This document shows, one piece after another, positions 9,700 to 19,935 of a DNA stretch of 64,000 nt. The translations under genes were made by a program, and so were the position numbers. Under the pieces are notes generated by a model, which had not been told where the DNA came from, did no database searches, and saw only the letters and a list, made by a program, of their open reading frames with translations. Source of the DNA: Saposhnikovia divaricata (Eukaryota; Streptophyta; Magnoliopsida; Apiales; Apiaceae). Location: assembly GCA_036435485.1 (NCBI GenBank), contig CM071599.1, positions 207,613,178-207,677,177 on the forward strand, read 5' to 3'. How positions within the stretch are numbered: position 1 is the first letter of the stretch; each line of letters begins with the position of its first letter.

Positions 9700-11995
9700 T
9701 AATCATGCTAGGCTACGGCCGAAGATGCATAAAATTAAAATTAACATGCTAGGCTACGGCCGAAGACGCATAATCATGCTAGGCTACGGCCGAAGACGCA
9801 TAGTCATGCTAGGCTACGACCGAAGACGCATAGTCATGCTAGGCTACGGCCGAAGACGCATAATCATGCTAGGCTAAGGCCGAAGATGCAATAATTGACC
9901 GAAGACGCATAAAATGAAAATTGTGCTAAGGTCAACAAAAAGAGTCCGAAGACGCATAAAATGAAAAATTATGCTAAGGACAATAATAGCTAGGCTCTGG
10001 CCGAAGATGCAAAAATAGTCCGAAGACGCATAAAAATAAAAATTATGCTAAGGACAACAAACAGCTAGGCTCCGGCCGAAGATGCAAAAATAGTCCGAAG
10101 ACGCATAAAAATAAAAATTATGCTAAGGACAATAAACAGCTAGGCTCCAGCCGAAGATGTAAAAATAGTCCGAAGACGCATAAAAATAAAAGTTATGCTA
10201 AGGACAATAAACAGCTAGGCTCCGGCCGAAGATGCAAAAATAGTCCGAAGACGCATAAAAATAAAAATTATGCTAAGGACAATAAATAGCTAGGCTACGG
10301 CCGGAGATGCATAAAATTAAAATTAACATGCTAGGCTACGGCCGAAGACGTATAATCATGCTAGGCTACGGCCGAAGACGCATAGTCATGCTAGGCTACG
10401 ACCGAAGACGCATAATCGTGCTAGGCTACGACCGAAGATGCATAAAATTAAAATTAACATGCTAGGCTACGGCCGAAGACGCATAATCATGCTAGGCTAC
10501 GGCCGAAGACGCATAGTCATGCTAGGCTACGACCGAAGACGCATAATCGTGCTAGGCTACGGCCGAAGATGCAAAAAGAGTCCGAAGACGCATAAAAATA
10601 AAAATTATGCTAAGGACAATAAACAGCTAGGCTCCGGCCGAAGATGCAAAAATAGTCCGAAGACGTATAAAAATAAAAGTTATGCTAAGGACAATAAACA
10701 GCTAGGCTCCGGCCGAAGATGTAAAAATAGTCCGAAGACGCATAAAAATAAAAATTATGCTAAGGACAATAAATAGCTAGGCTACGGCCGAAGATGCATA
10801 AAATTAAAATTAACATGCTAGGCTACGGCCGAAGACGCATAATCATGCTAGGCTACGGCCGAAGACGCATAGTCATGCTAGGCTACGACCGAAGACGCAT
10901 TATCGTGCTAGGCTACAGCCGAAGATGCATAAAATTAAAATTAACATGCTAGGCTACGGCCGAAGACCCATAATCATGCTAGGCTACGGCCGAAGACGCA
11001 TAGTCATGCTAGGCTACGACCGAAGACGCATAATCGTGCTAGGCTACGGCCGAAGATGCAAAAAGAGTCCGAAGACGCATAAAACTAAAAATTATGCTAA
11101 GGACAATAACAGCTAGGCTACGGCCAAAGATGCACAATCATGCTAGGCTACGGCCGAAGACGCATAGTCATGCTAGGCTACGACCGAAGACGCATAATCG
11201 TGCTAGGCTACGACCGAAGATGCATAAAATTAAAATTAACATGCTAGGCTACGGCCGAAGACGCATAATCATGCTAGGCTACGGCCGAAGACGCATAGTC
11301 ATGCTAGTCTACGACCGAAGACGCATAATCGTGCTAGGCTACGGCCGAAGATGCAAAAAGGGTCCGAAGATGCATAAAAATAAAAATTATGCTAAGGACA
11401 ATAAACAGCTAGGCTCCGGCCGAAGATGCAAAAATAGTCCGAAGACGCATAAAAATAAAAGTTATGCTAAGGACAATAAACAGCTAGGCTCCGGCCGAAG
11501 ATGCAAAAATAGTCCGAAGACGCATAAAAATAAAAATTATGCTAAGGACAATAAATAGCTAGGCTACGGCCGAAGATGCATAAAATTAAAATTAACATGC
11601 TAGGCTACGGCCGAAGACGCATAATCATGCTAGGCTACGGCCGAAGACGCATAGTCATGCTAGGCTACGACCGAAGACGCATAATCGTGCTAGGCTACAG
11701 CCGAAGATGTATAAAATTAAAATTAACATGCTAGGCTACGGCCGAAGACGCATAATCATGTTAGGCTACGGCCGAAGACGCATAGTCATGCTAGGCTACG
11801 ACCGAAGACGCATAATCGTGCTAGGCTACGGCCGAAGATGCAAAAAGAGTCCGAAGACGCATAAAACTAAAAATTATGCTAAGGACAATAACAGCTAGGC
11901 TACGGCCAAAGATGCACAATCATGCTAGGCTACGGCCCAAAGATGCAATCGCCATGCTTGGCTACGAAGCCCAAGATGCATGAACCATGCTAGGC
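9700..11995 (+). repeat. Tandem array of about 30-bp units with a 782-bp higher-order repeat
   Basis: The basic unit is ATGCTAGGCTACGGCCGAAG-ACGCATAATC, alternating with GTCCGAAGACGCATAAAAATA and TTATGCTAAGGACAATAAACAG blocks. Their order repeats: the segment starting at 10438 recurs at 11220, and 10925 recurs at 11707, both 782 bases apart. Translated frames of 60-150 codons are by-products of the repeat. Confidence 0.88.
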
Positions 11996-12196
11996 CGAAC
12001 GAAGCCCAAGATGCATGAATCATGCTAAGCTGAACGAAGCCGAAAACGAAAAAGCATTAAGCTATACAGAAATCATGCTAAGGTAAACAAAACGACCAAA
12101 GAAGCATAAGGCAACAAACACATAAGGGAGCCTCCCGAAGACGGACCGAAAAAGGTGGCCTTCATTCCAGCTAAGCCCGATTGAAGCCGAGGGACA

Positions 12197-12594
12197 TGTT
12201 GGAGGTCCATCTATCCAGCCCACTTATTTGAGCCCAAAGTGAAGCCCACTAATGAGATTAGTGGAAACAACGGTCAAATCATCTAATGACACATCCAACC
12301 AAAAACGGTCCAATTGGGTGTTGACACCTCATAATGGGGGACACTTCCTTCCACCTTTTCCACCTCCTAATGATTCATTACCACACTATAAATAAGAGAG
12401 GAAGCTGGCCAGAGGAGGAAGAACAACTCAAGTATTCTCTAAACACAATCTCTCTATGTTTTACCTATATCTCTCAAAAATAACCGGAATACTTATTCTT
12501 ACGCCGGAGGTGAATCGGGGGTCAACACCCTCGCATTCTTCTTCTTTTGCAAGTCCAAATGAAAAAATTATCCGGTAGAAATCTGGTTCCAACA
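12197..12594 (+). repeat. 3' LTR of the non-autonomous element
   Basis: 398 bases, same length as the 5' LTR, preceded by the polypurine-like CCGAGGGACA. Differences from the 5' LTR cluster near its 3' end. Confidence 0.92.
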
Positions 12595-13920
12595 ATACCG
12601 AACTCAATTGGTTCCCTAGAGAATATTTTGACAATCCATTTGAGTGACAACAAGCTCATAGGTGAAATACCCTTTTTGAAAAATTGTCAAGAATTACAAT
12701 TCATCGACTTTGGTGGGAATAATCTACATGGAGATTTTCCTTCATGGATTGGGGAAAAACTACCAAATTTGGCAGTTTTGCGCCTGCGAGACAATAAGCT
12801 TCAGGGGAGTATTCCTGCAGGTCTATGTAGCTTAGTTAATCTTCAAGTTTTAGACCTTGCCCAAAACAACATAGCAGGAAAAATACCAAATTGCCTCAAT
12901 AACATTTCCATTTTGTCAGATTTGAGGCTTTTAAAGAATGTCTTTTCTTATGTTCAAAGAAGCGGATTTGAAGTTCGTAATGATCGAGAAGTATCCACTT
13001 CTTTTGTCGACAGTGCAGTATTGAGGTGGAAAGGACAAGATTATGAATATGGGAAAAATCTAGGACTAATGACTAGTATTGATCTCTCCCATAATCTCTT
13101 AACTGGAGAGATTCCTCATAGCATAACAAGTCTAGCAAGTCTGGCTTCTCTGAACCTTGCAAGAAACAATTTCACGGGGTTCATTCCTGATGATTTTGGT
13201 CACATGAAAATGTTATAATCATTGGACTTGTCACAAAACTCAATTTCTGGAACAATTCCAAAAAGCTTTCAGAATTTGAGTTTTCTTGCTTACATGAACA
13301 TATCATTCAACAACTTGTCAGGAAGAATTCCATCGAGTACCCAGTTGCAAAGCTTTAATGCATCTGCATATGTGGGAAATTCTGGCCTTTGCGGTCCCCC
13401 TCTTGAAAAAGAATGCCAAGAATATAATGATTCTCAGGAAAAGAAGCTTGGTGGAGATGATGAGGATGAATCAATAAACTTTGGGCTTTATATAAGCGTG
13501 GTTCTTGGATTCATTGTTGGATTTTGGGGAATCTATGGAAGCTTAATTCTCAATTCTTCATGGAGACATAAATACTTTCAAATGATTGAGAACATGAATG
13601 ATTGGATTTTAGCTCTCGTTGCAGTAAAAAATTAAAACAAGAATGCAAAGCTAGTACTATAGCTTCACGGGAGTACCAGTCGAGTAGTCTTCATGCTGGT
13701 AGTTTTGATGTTGGTGTAACTATAGCAATAACATAGTACTAGGTCTAAATAAGGGGTAGGAGTTGTTGCAGTTTCATGTAGATATAGTAGTAGTGGCAAC
13801 TCTGTAAGCCCTATGTTCAATGCCGCTACTGTCTCAATGTAACCTTGGTTTTAATATAAGTTTGATTATAAAAATAAAAAAAAAAAAAAAACAACACTAG
13901 TATGGTCTTGATCAGAATTA

Positions 13921-14103
13921 GGGCTTGTTTGGTGACGACTTAAAATTTCATATTTTGATGATTTTTTTATACAATTATTTAATATATGTTTGAGATTCCA
14001 TAAGTTGTAAAAAACAAATTAACATTTTTAGAAAAAAGTTAGGAATCTTTAGCTTTATCTTAAAATAAGTTGACTTCTGAAAAATAAGTTCCCCAAACAC
14101 CCC
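13921..14103. mobile_element. MITE between RLP copy 1 and the LEA/TMEM205 remnant
   Basis: Starts GGGCTTGTTTGG and ends CCCCAAACACCCC. The interior (ataagttg, agttaggaatctttagct) matches the element at 2107 and, inverted, the one at 56064. Present at the same place in copies 2 and 3, so it predates the triplication. Confidence 0.7.
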
Positions 14104-14106
14104 TAG

Positions 14107-16201
14107 GAGTTTGTGATACATTCGGTAGATGCAAAGAAGGTTTGGGAAAAGCTGAAGGGGCAACAAAGGAGGGTGTGACTAAAGCTGCTAGTAAAATGAA
14201 GGAGGTTGTTTCTGACACAAGTAGCAAGGTCAAGGATGTAACCAAAAAGGTAAAAGATAGTGTTGCAGTGGATACACCTAAGAGAGCAATAGAGGATATT
14301 GAAAGAGATGTGTCCATGATTGGAGATGCTATGATAGAAGCTACTCGGATGGATTCTCTCATGGGAGTGGTTCAGTTGCTAGGATTTTCTATGGCTTTTG
14401 GAATGTCGATGTGGATGACCTTTGTTTCATGTTACATTTTGGGTGATGCTCTGCCAAGGGAACAGTTTGGGATGCTACAGAGTGGGTTGTATCCTATTTA
14501 TTATAAGATTCAGGCCTATTCTACTGGAGTTGCTTTCATAGCCCATCTATTCTGCCGCAGCAAAACGATTGTCTCAAGCAGTGCTGAGATATTTTACTCC
14601 ATAAACCTAGTTATGTCTCTCCTGATGTCATTTGGAAATTTTCTATATCTTGAGCCGAAAGCTACTCAGGTAAATATCTTTACTTGACTTGGGAGTTTCT
14701 GGATAATGTTAGATTTTATTTTGCATTATGTAACTTTGAGTATAAGCTGGATCCTGAATGGAAAATGATTTCATTACATTTCGGTTACATTACCATCTCT
14801 TTCGAGAAAACGTTGTAGTAGATCAGTTTCTTTGTTTCATGTATAACATAACTTTCTAATATTTTACAAGTGTGAATATGTTATTCATACTTCTGTGAAA
14901 AGTGAGATAATCATTTGAGCTTTCTTTTCTTTCGATTAATCACAGATAATGTCAGAAAGATTTAAAGTGGAGAAAGAAGAAGGACGAGAGGAAGTGACTT
15001 CTCACCCCAGGTCTGGCATAGCGAATGATGCAGGAGATCCGGTGACTGCAACTACAGAACAACAGGGGGAAGTGAAAGCAGAAACGCGCACCGCCAGGCT
15101 GAGCGAAAATTTACAGATGATCAACCGAATTTCTTCTTATGCTAATAATATGACATTGATATCACTTTCGATGCACATGGTTTATCTGGGACTCCAAATT
15201 CAGGTACTTTAAAAGCTTGGTGCTAATAAGTTAAATCTCAAAATTAATCTCGAATTCACAATCTGGTGCATGTAAACTTAAACTCCTAATTAGCTAAAAG
15301 AAAAGCAAACCTCTTGAAGCATTTGTAAAGTAATGTCAATAGTGATAGGGCTGAGCAAAAATCGAAAGGGAACCGAAGCCAACCCAATTTTTAGAAACCA
15401 AACCTTTTCAAATGTCTCGGTTTCAGTTATAGGTTCCAGCCACACCGATTTTATTATAAAATATATATTTTCATACATTATATATTAAAAAAAATTGTCC
15501 TATTTCGAATACTCTATGTTTGGGCTAGGCCATATTTTTACTTTTGGATATAGCCAATTAGCTCTACACGACTATCAGACACAGACACAGAGTCACAGGT
15601 CATTAATTATGATAACATTATCTATTACAAAGTTACACGTCTTAACTAAAACAGGACAGGTGCTCGAGACTTGGAACACAGATGATCAAGCCTGGATTTT
15701 GTGAGTTCATTTATAGGCTTAAGGTCTCTAACTGTACGAGCAGTGTAGTTTCTAGCAACCACTAGAATTAACGTTCCACTAGAATTAGCAGTTACAGTGC
15801 TTGTGGTTACTGAAATAAGTCAAAATAGAGAGTGATAACCTGAATTTTTTTGTCAAAATATGACCATGAGCAACTACTCAGAGTTTTTTTGTCTGTGGTA
15901 ACACAATTTGTTTCATCATTCAGTGTACTATTTTGTGAAGTTGCTATATACGGTTGAAAGGTGTTCCTGCATCCCAAATGTTTAACAGTTGAGTTAAGAG
16001 TTAAGAATTTGATGACTTGGTGTGCTAAATGCTAATATTACGGCCAAATATTGCAGGATTTTGCTTCTGGGAGTGGGAGCGTTGGCTTTGGACGTGGCTC
16101 TGGAGGTTTTTGAGGACCGCCACCTAGTTGAAACTTTCCTTCAAATCGCCAGAGCCGTAGTTGTGATATCTGCAAAATGGGGACTAGTTCAGACAATCTA
16201 G
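14107..16201 (+). pseudogene. LEA/TMEM205-like (DUF4149) protein, copy 1, 5'-truncated
   Basis: Exon A (about 14107-14669) encodes an amphipathic Lys/Glu/Thr stretch typical of LEA_4 proteins (KMKEVVSDTSSKVKDV, KKVKDSV) followed by a TMEM205-type membrane region (LLGFSMAFGMSMWMTFVSCYIL, EQFGMLQSGLYPIYYK). GT-AG junctions lead to exon B (14946-15203; SERFKVEKEEGREE and the last hydrophobic VYLGLQIQ). Reading through the donor would end the protein at 15212; splicing would join a third exon at 16057-16201. There is no ATG at the left edge: the open frame runs straight into the MITE, so the N-terminus is missing. In plants such fusions have been described as LEA-domain membrane proteins. Exon B is intact here, unlike in copies 2 and 3. 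Confidence 0.6.
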
Positions 16202-16650
16202 AATGTCATTTCCTTTAAATGGTGTGCACTGGAACATCATTTCTGCTGCAATGCGTGTTTATATGTTTATCTTTAAGTGTCATTTGACATTGTAGTTCCA
16301 ACTAGTTTTTTGATTAATTAAGTTTTGTTTAGTTTAATCAATCTTTAAATTTTTTCTTCAAATTTATTTCAAAAAACTGCAACCGAAAACGAACTGAGAT
16401 TTTTGAAAACTCAAATCAAATACTTAGTTGCGATATTTTTTTGCTTTTTTTTTTTGTTTTTTATTATTTAGTTGAGATATTGATTTATTTGCGATTGTAG
16501 TTTTTAATCTCTAAACGGAAGATGTATAACTTCAATTCTTATTTTATCTCACAACTGACCCCAACCAAAGCATGCTCTTCCTTGTCTGTAAGTCTGTAAC
16601 ACACAAAGATCATATGTCTGTTACACTTCCATGCATCTACTTATTGATCA
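16202..16650. other. Downstream flank of copy 1
   Basis: AT-rich sequence ending in ttattgatca, the original target of the gypsy insertion. No gene seen. Confidence 0.6.
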
Positions 16651-16923
16651 TGTTATAACCGGATTTCTGCCAAGTCTTGGTTCGGCTCCACCTGTAAAAC
16701 GAGAAGAATGCTAGGGATTGGCTCCCCGATTCACCTCCGGTGTAAGAATCAGTAAATCGGTTTTTAGAGAGAAATAAAGTAAAACGTAGAGTGTTTGTGT
16801 GTGTTTGAAATTGGTTGTCCTTTGAAGTTTAATTATACTTCTCTTTTTATACACTTGGTTTCACCTTTTTCTTCTTGGATCCGATCTAGATCGGTGTGAT
16901 GAGGAGACATTATTATTCTTCAT
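16651..16923 (-). repeat. Truncated gypsy LTR fragment at the copy 1/copy 2 junction
   Basis: Begins TGTTATAACCGG after GATCA exactly as the full LTR at 34619 does, and is colinear with its first 273 bases. It stops at ATTATTCTTCAT, where unrelated sequence begins. This marks the duplication breakpoint. Confidence 0.9.
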
Positions 16924-17023
16924 ATACTATTATGTAGGGACCAAAAAATTATTTTGAAAATATTAATTTATAATGGGTTATTAATTTATCGAGTATTAAT
17001 TTGTCGAGGTTTTACTGTATATT
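16924..17023. repeat. Junction filler, copy 1/copy 2
   Basis: About 100 bases (atactattatgtaggg ... ttaatttatcgag ... gaggttttactgta) lie between the LTR fragment and the start of homology with copy 1. The same filler is at 26335-26434. It is absent from the left flank of copy 1. Its TTTATCGAGG-TTTTACTGTA style resembles a MITE end, which I infer only. Confidence 0.7.
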
Positions 17024-17734
17024 GTTAAAATGGCTTTTTAAAATAAATTTGCATTAGTAGATCGAGTCCCTAAATTTATAACTATTTGAAAATAGGAAGG
17101 AACCAAATTAAAATTAAAAGGAGTACAAATCTTTTCATAAGTTCATGTTCATTACTAAAATTATTATTTTGATTTTTCAAATTATCTTGATATAGAAGTA
17201 GTACAAAAATCAAGATTTTTGAATAAGTTTGGGCAACTATGTTAGAACATATTGGCTTAACTCAGATTAAAAAGTAAGGAAATTTGAAAAAAATAATAAA
17301 TATTAGTAATTTAATAAATTTTATTATTCATTAATTAATAAAAGAATATTTATTATATTAATTTATATTTTCATATTATGAAGTATAAGTAACAAATTAG
17401 TCTATATTCAAGCCAATTTATTAGTATACAATTAGATAATGGCTAGAGGGTTGATATTTAAAAATAATTTTGATGAAATCGGACTGTTAATCTTCAATTT
17501 TATAACTAGAGCATGAGATTAAATTGTTCCAGGTTCAAATAAAATAAAATTATCGAACATGATGGAATCCCATAAAAATGAATGGGGATGGGAGCATGTT
17601 TTTTCCCCGTTTATTAGGACATGATTTGCTATTTAAATATTAGTACCTTGCTACTTTCTATGTTAATGTTTTCATGTTGGTTGAGTTATTACCATAATTA
17701 GCGTAATTTCGTAATTATATAGTTGTTATTTAAT

Positions 17735-18574
17735 GGGTGATTGCCCTTTTTACCCACTTTTTAAGTTTCTCTCACCAAAATACCCAAAATTCGCGCTGCG
17801 CGCCCAGAATACTCATTGGATACGCCTATGCAAGAGGAGTATCCTTGGATACGCCTACGTGAGAGTAGTAAAGGGTGGGATACGCCTATGCAGTCGACGT
17901 AGCAGCCGCATACGCCTTTAGAATCAACTGATACGCATCTTTAAAAAGCGTATCTGACGTCATCAATGACGTTAGATACGCATCTTCAAAATGCGCATCA
18001 AGGGATACGCATCTTGAAGATGCGTATCTAACGTCGTCTTCATCGTCTTCACAGATCGCGACCATGGCGATTTCGTCGGAAAATTTCAATCACTCCGTTC
18101 TCTCTCAAGCATAACTTTCCAGTTAATTCCTACACACGGTTCAATTCGTCTTTAAGTCCCCTACAATTTTATAGCAATTTTTCATCATTTGTTTAGCCGG
18201 ATTGAAAACACCCAAATCAACATACTTTCCGATTCGAGCTTTCCGGCGAAAGCTTTTCACGCCCCTACGAGGCCAACTGAGACTAACAGATAGCAGGAGA
18301 TTTCCGACGATGACTACCTGGTCATGTGGTGATAATTTGGAGGGTAGGAGACGAGCCTAGCTTGGGGAATAGACGAGGAGTTCGAAATCGCCGGAAATCG
18401 CCGATCACATTAGCTCTCGTTTTTCTGGCGAGCGGAGGCAATTTCTGGCGACTACAGTGACTTCGGATACGCCGCCTGGAATGGCGTATCCCGTGGGTAG
18501 GCTGGGCGTAGTTTTAGAAATCGGGCATTTTGGGAAGTGGGTAATGAAAATTTAGGCATTTTGGGCATTCTTTC
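17735..18574. mobile_element. 840-bp non-autonomous Mutator-like element (copy a)
   Basis: Inserted in copy 2 only. The 9-bp duplication TTATTTAAT flanks it (17726-17734 and 18575-18583), and copies 1 and 3 have a single TTATTTAAT there. Ends are GGGTGATTGCCC...TTTTTACCCAC and ...GGGCATTCTTTC, only weakly inverted. The interior is GC-rich and full of GATACGC/GCGTATC motifs, including a 34-base inverted repeat at 17948-17981 with TGACGTCAT. A reverse-oriented relative of identical length is at 56471. No transposase. The 9-bp duplication is the basis for the Mutator assignment. Confidence 0.8.
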
Positions 18575-18583
18575 TTATTTAAT

Positions 18584-19478
18584 AAAAGTGAAAATAAATT
18601 ATATGAGAAATTTATTATCGAATATTTTTTGATTAAAAGTATATATAATATATAAGCATGTTAAATCAAATAGTTATTATATTTTAATTAGAATTGTTAA
18701 CCAACTATAGTTAGTAAAGTGGGTGTAGAAAGATAAATAAGGAAAATTTTAGTGGGTATAGAAAGATAAATAAGGAAAATTTTTAATATGGTATGATTGT
18801 TCTAAAATTTAGGAATGGCATGTGATTGGTCTTAAAATAATTCCTCGCCTTTTATTTTAATTAGAATTGTTAACTAACTACAGTTAATAAGATGGGTATA
18901 AAAAAGATAAATAAGGAAAAAATTTAATATGATATGATTGGTCTAAAATGTAGGAATGGAATATGATTGGTCCTAAAATAATTTCTCGTATTTTATTGAT
19001 TAACCGCATATATATATATATATAATATTATTATCAAATCATATCATTTAAAAATTTAAATTACAAAATTCATATCATAAAAAATTTATTCAAATTATTG
19101 AAAATATCATATAATATTAAAAAAAAAATTCGTGCATCGCACGGGTTTTAAGCTAGTATCATTTAAAATTTTAACTTACAAAATTTATATCATAAACAAT
19201 TCATTCAAATTATTAAGAAATCTATAATATTAGTGAAAATCTGTGCATCGTATGGACCATAGCTAGTTATATATAGAAAAGAAAGATGCATAATTTGTTC
19301 ATCAAAAACACGAAAATATAATTATAATCTCTCCACTTATGCAAAAATGAACATAATAATCACTTCTTTTTTATTTGCTCATAGACATTGATACTTAATT
19401 TTGTAAAAATAGTTAAAGACAAATTTTGACTATAATTAGCGAAAACAAAATTCGTGGGATTGTGGAAGAATTCATGTA
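18584..19478. other. Upstream AT-rich part of copy 2
   Basis: Equivalent to 3935-5290 of copy 1, with only a short AT run near 19010 and without the foldback element. Helitron-like 3' ends with hairpin 19131-19143 and CTAG at 19153-19156. No gene. Confidence 0.7.
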
Positions 19479-19849
19479 TCCAATACTACACGGGAATTGA
19501 GGGGGTCAACCAAGTGTCCCGCACGAGTCTAACTCTTCAGATTTCATGGGAATTGAGGGGGACAACCAAGTGTCCCGGACAACACGAGTCTAACTCTTCA
19601 GCTTGCCTGCCACCATTTACTGCAAGGAAAATACTTGGAAGATAATTTAGCTTTAACTTCATGTCATTTCCACAACCGCCAAATTGGAATGCATGTAAAT
19701 AGATTGGTATTGTTATTACTTGACAACACGAGTCTAATTCTTCAGCTTGCATGCGACTAACTACTGCAAGGAAAATACTTAGAAGATAATTTACCTTTAA
19801 CTTCATGTGGGTCATTTCCACTGCCACACAAATTGGAATGCATTTATCT

Positions 19850-19857
19850 TATAAATA
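19850..19857 (+). promoter_or_regulatory. TATA box of RLP copy 2
   Basis: TATAAATA, 86 bases before the ATG, preceded by the same duplicated upstream blocks (about 19494-19848) as copy 1. Confidence 0.6.
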
Positions 19858-19935
19858 GGGTTGTTAATAAATAGGTACTATTAACTTACTTGAATTCACA
19901 ACATCAATTTTAGTTTCCATTATACACACCCAACT

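Larger units (their letters stand above)
7814..12594 (+). mobile_element. Complete non-autonomous LTR retrotransposon built of tandem repeats
   Basis: Two 398-bp LTRs starting TGTTGGAGG and ending CCAACA bracket 3985 bases with no protease, reverse transcriptase or integrase. The 5-bp target duplication ATACC (7809-7813 and 12595-12599) is perfect, and removing the element with one ATACC restores the sequence of the intact RLP copies at that point. A primer-binding site follows the 5' LTR, and a purine-rich AGGGACA precedes the 3' LTR. I counted 8 substitutions between the LTRs (about 2 percent), so it is fairly young. The interior is two tandem-repeat arrays around a short gag-like leftover. 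It must be moved by another element's enzymes. Confidence 0.92.
5752..13635 (+). pseudogene. Receptor-like protein (LRR-RLP), copy 1, broken
   Basis: This is the same gene as the intact ones at 19936 and 28498, with four independent lesions. (1) Near 6034-6047 thirteen bases are missing relative to the other copies, which shifts the frame just before the first LRR. (2) A CAA codon has become TAA at 7434-7436. (3) A 4.8 kb LTR element interrupts the LRR region at 7814-12594. (4) GAA has become TAA at 13216-13218, shortly before the last LRRs. Signal peptide, LRR N-cap, LRRs, transmembrane segment and tail remain recognisable, and the TATA box is still present. No full-length product is possible. 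I infer it was freed from constraint by the presence of its sister copies. Confidence 0.95.
3203..16923. repeat. Tandem duplication unit, copy 1
   Basis: The stretch starting gtatattgttaaaatggc near 3203 reappears near 17024 and 26432. From there all three units run in parallel through the RLP, the MITE, the LEA/TMEM205 remnant and an LTR fragment. Copy 1 is longer because of a 4.8 kb LTR element inside its RLP and a foldback element within its AT microsatellite. It also has 13 bases near 3635 (cacgtcatgtgac) that copies 2 and 3 lack. Confidence 0.9.

Noticed and set aside
10438..11898. Basic repetitive frames (MLGYGRRRI-type)
   Set aside because: By-product of the tandem array; ends differ between repeats and no family matches.
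9700..11995. Regularly spaced repeats reminiscent of CRISPR
   Set aside because: No unique spacers, eukaryotic context, and inside an LTR element.
17733..18089. 60-70-codon frames in the Mutator-like element
   Set aside because: Not kept in the second copy at 56471; driven by the GATACGC repeats.
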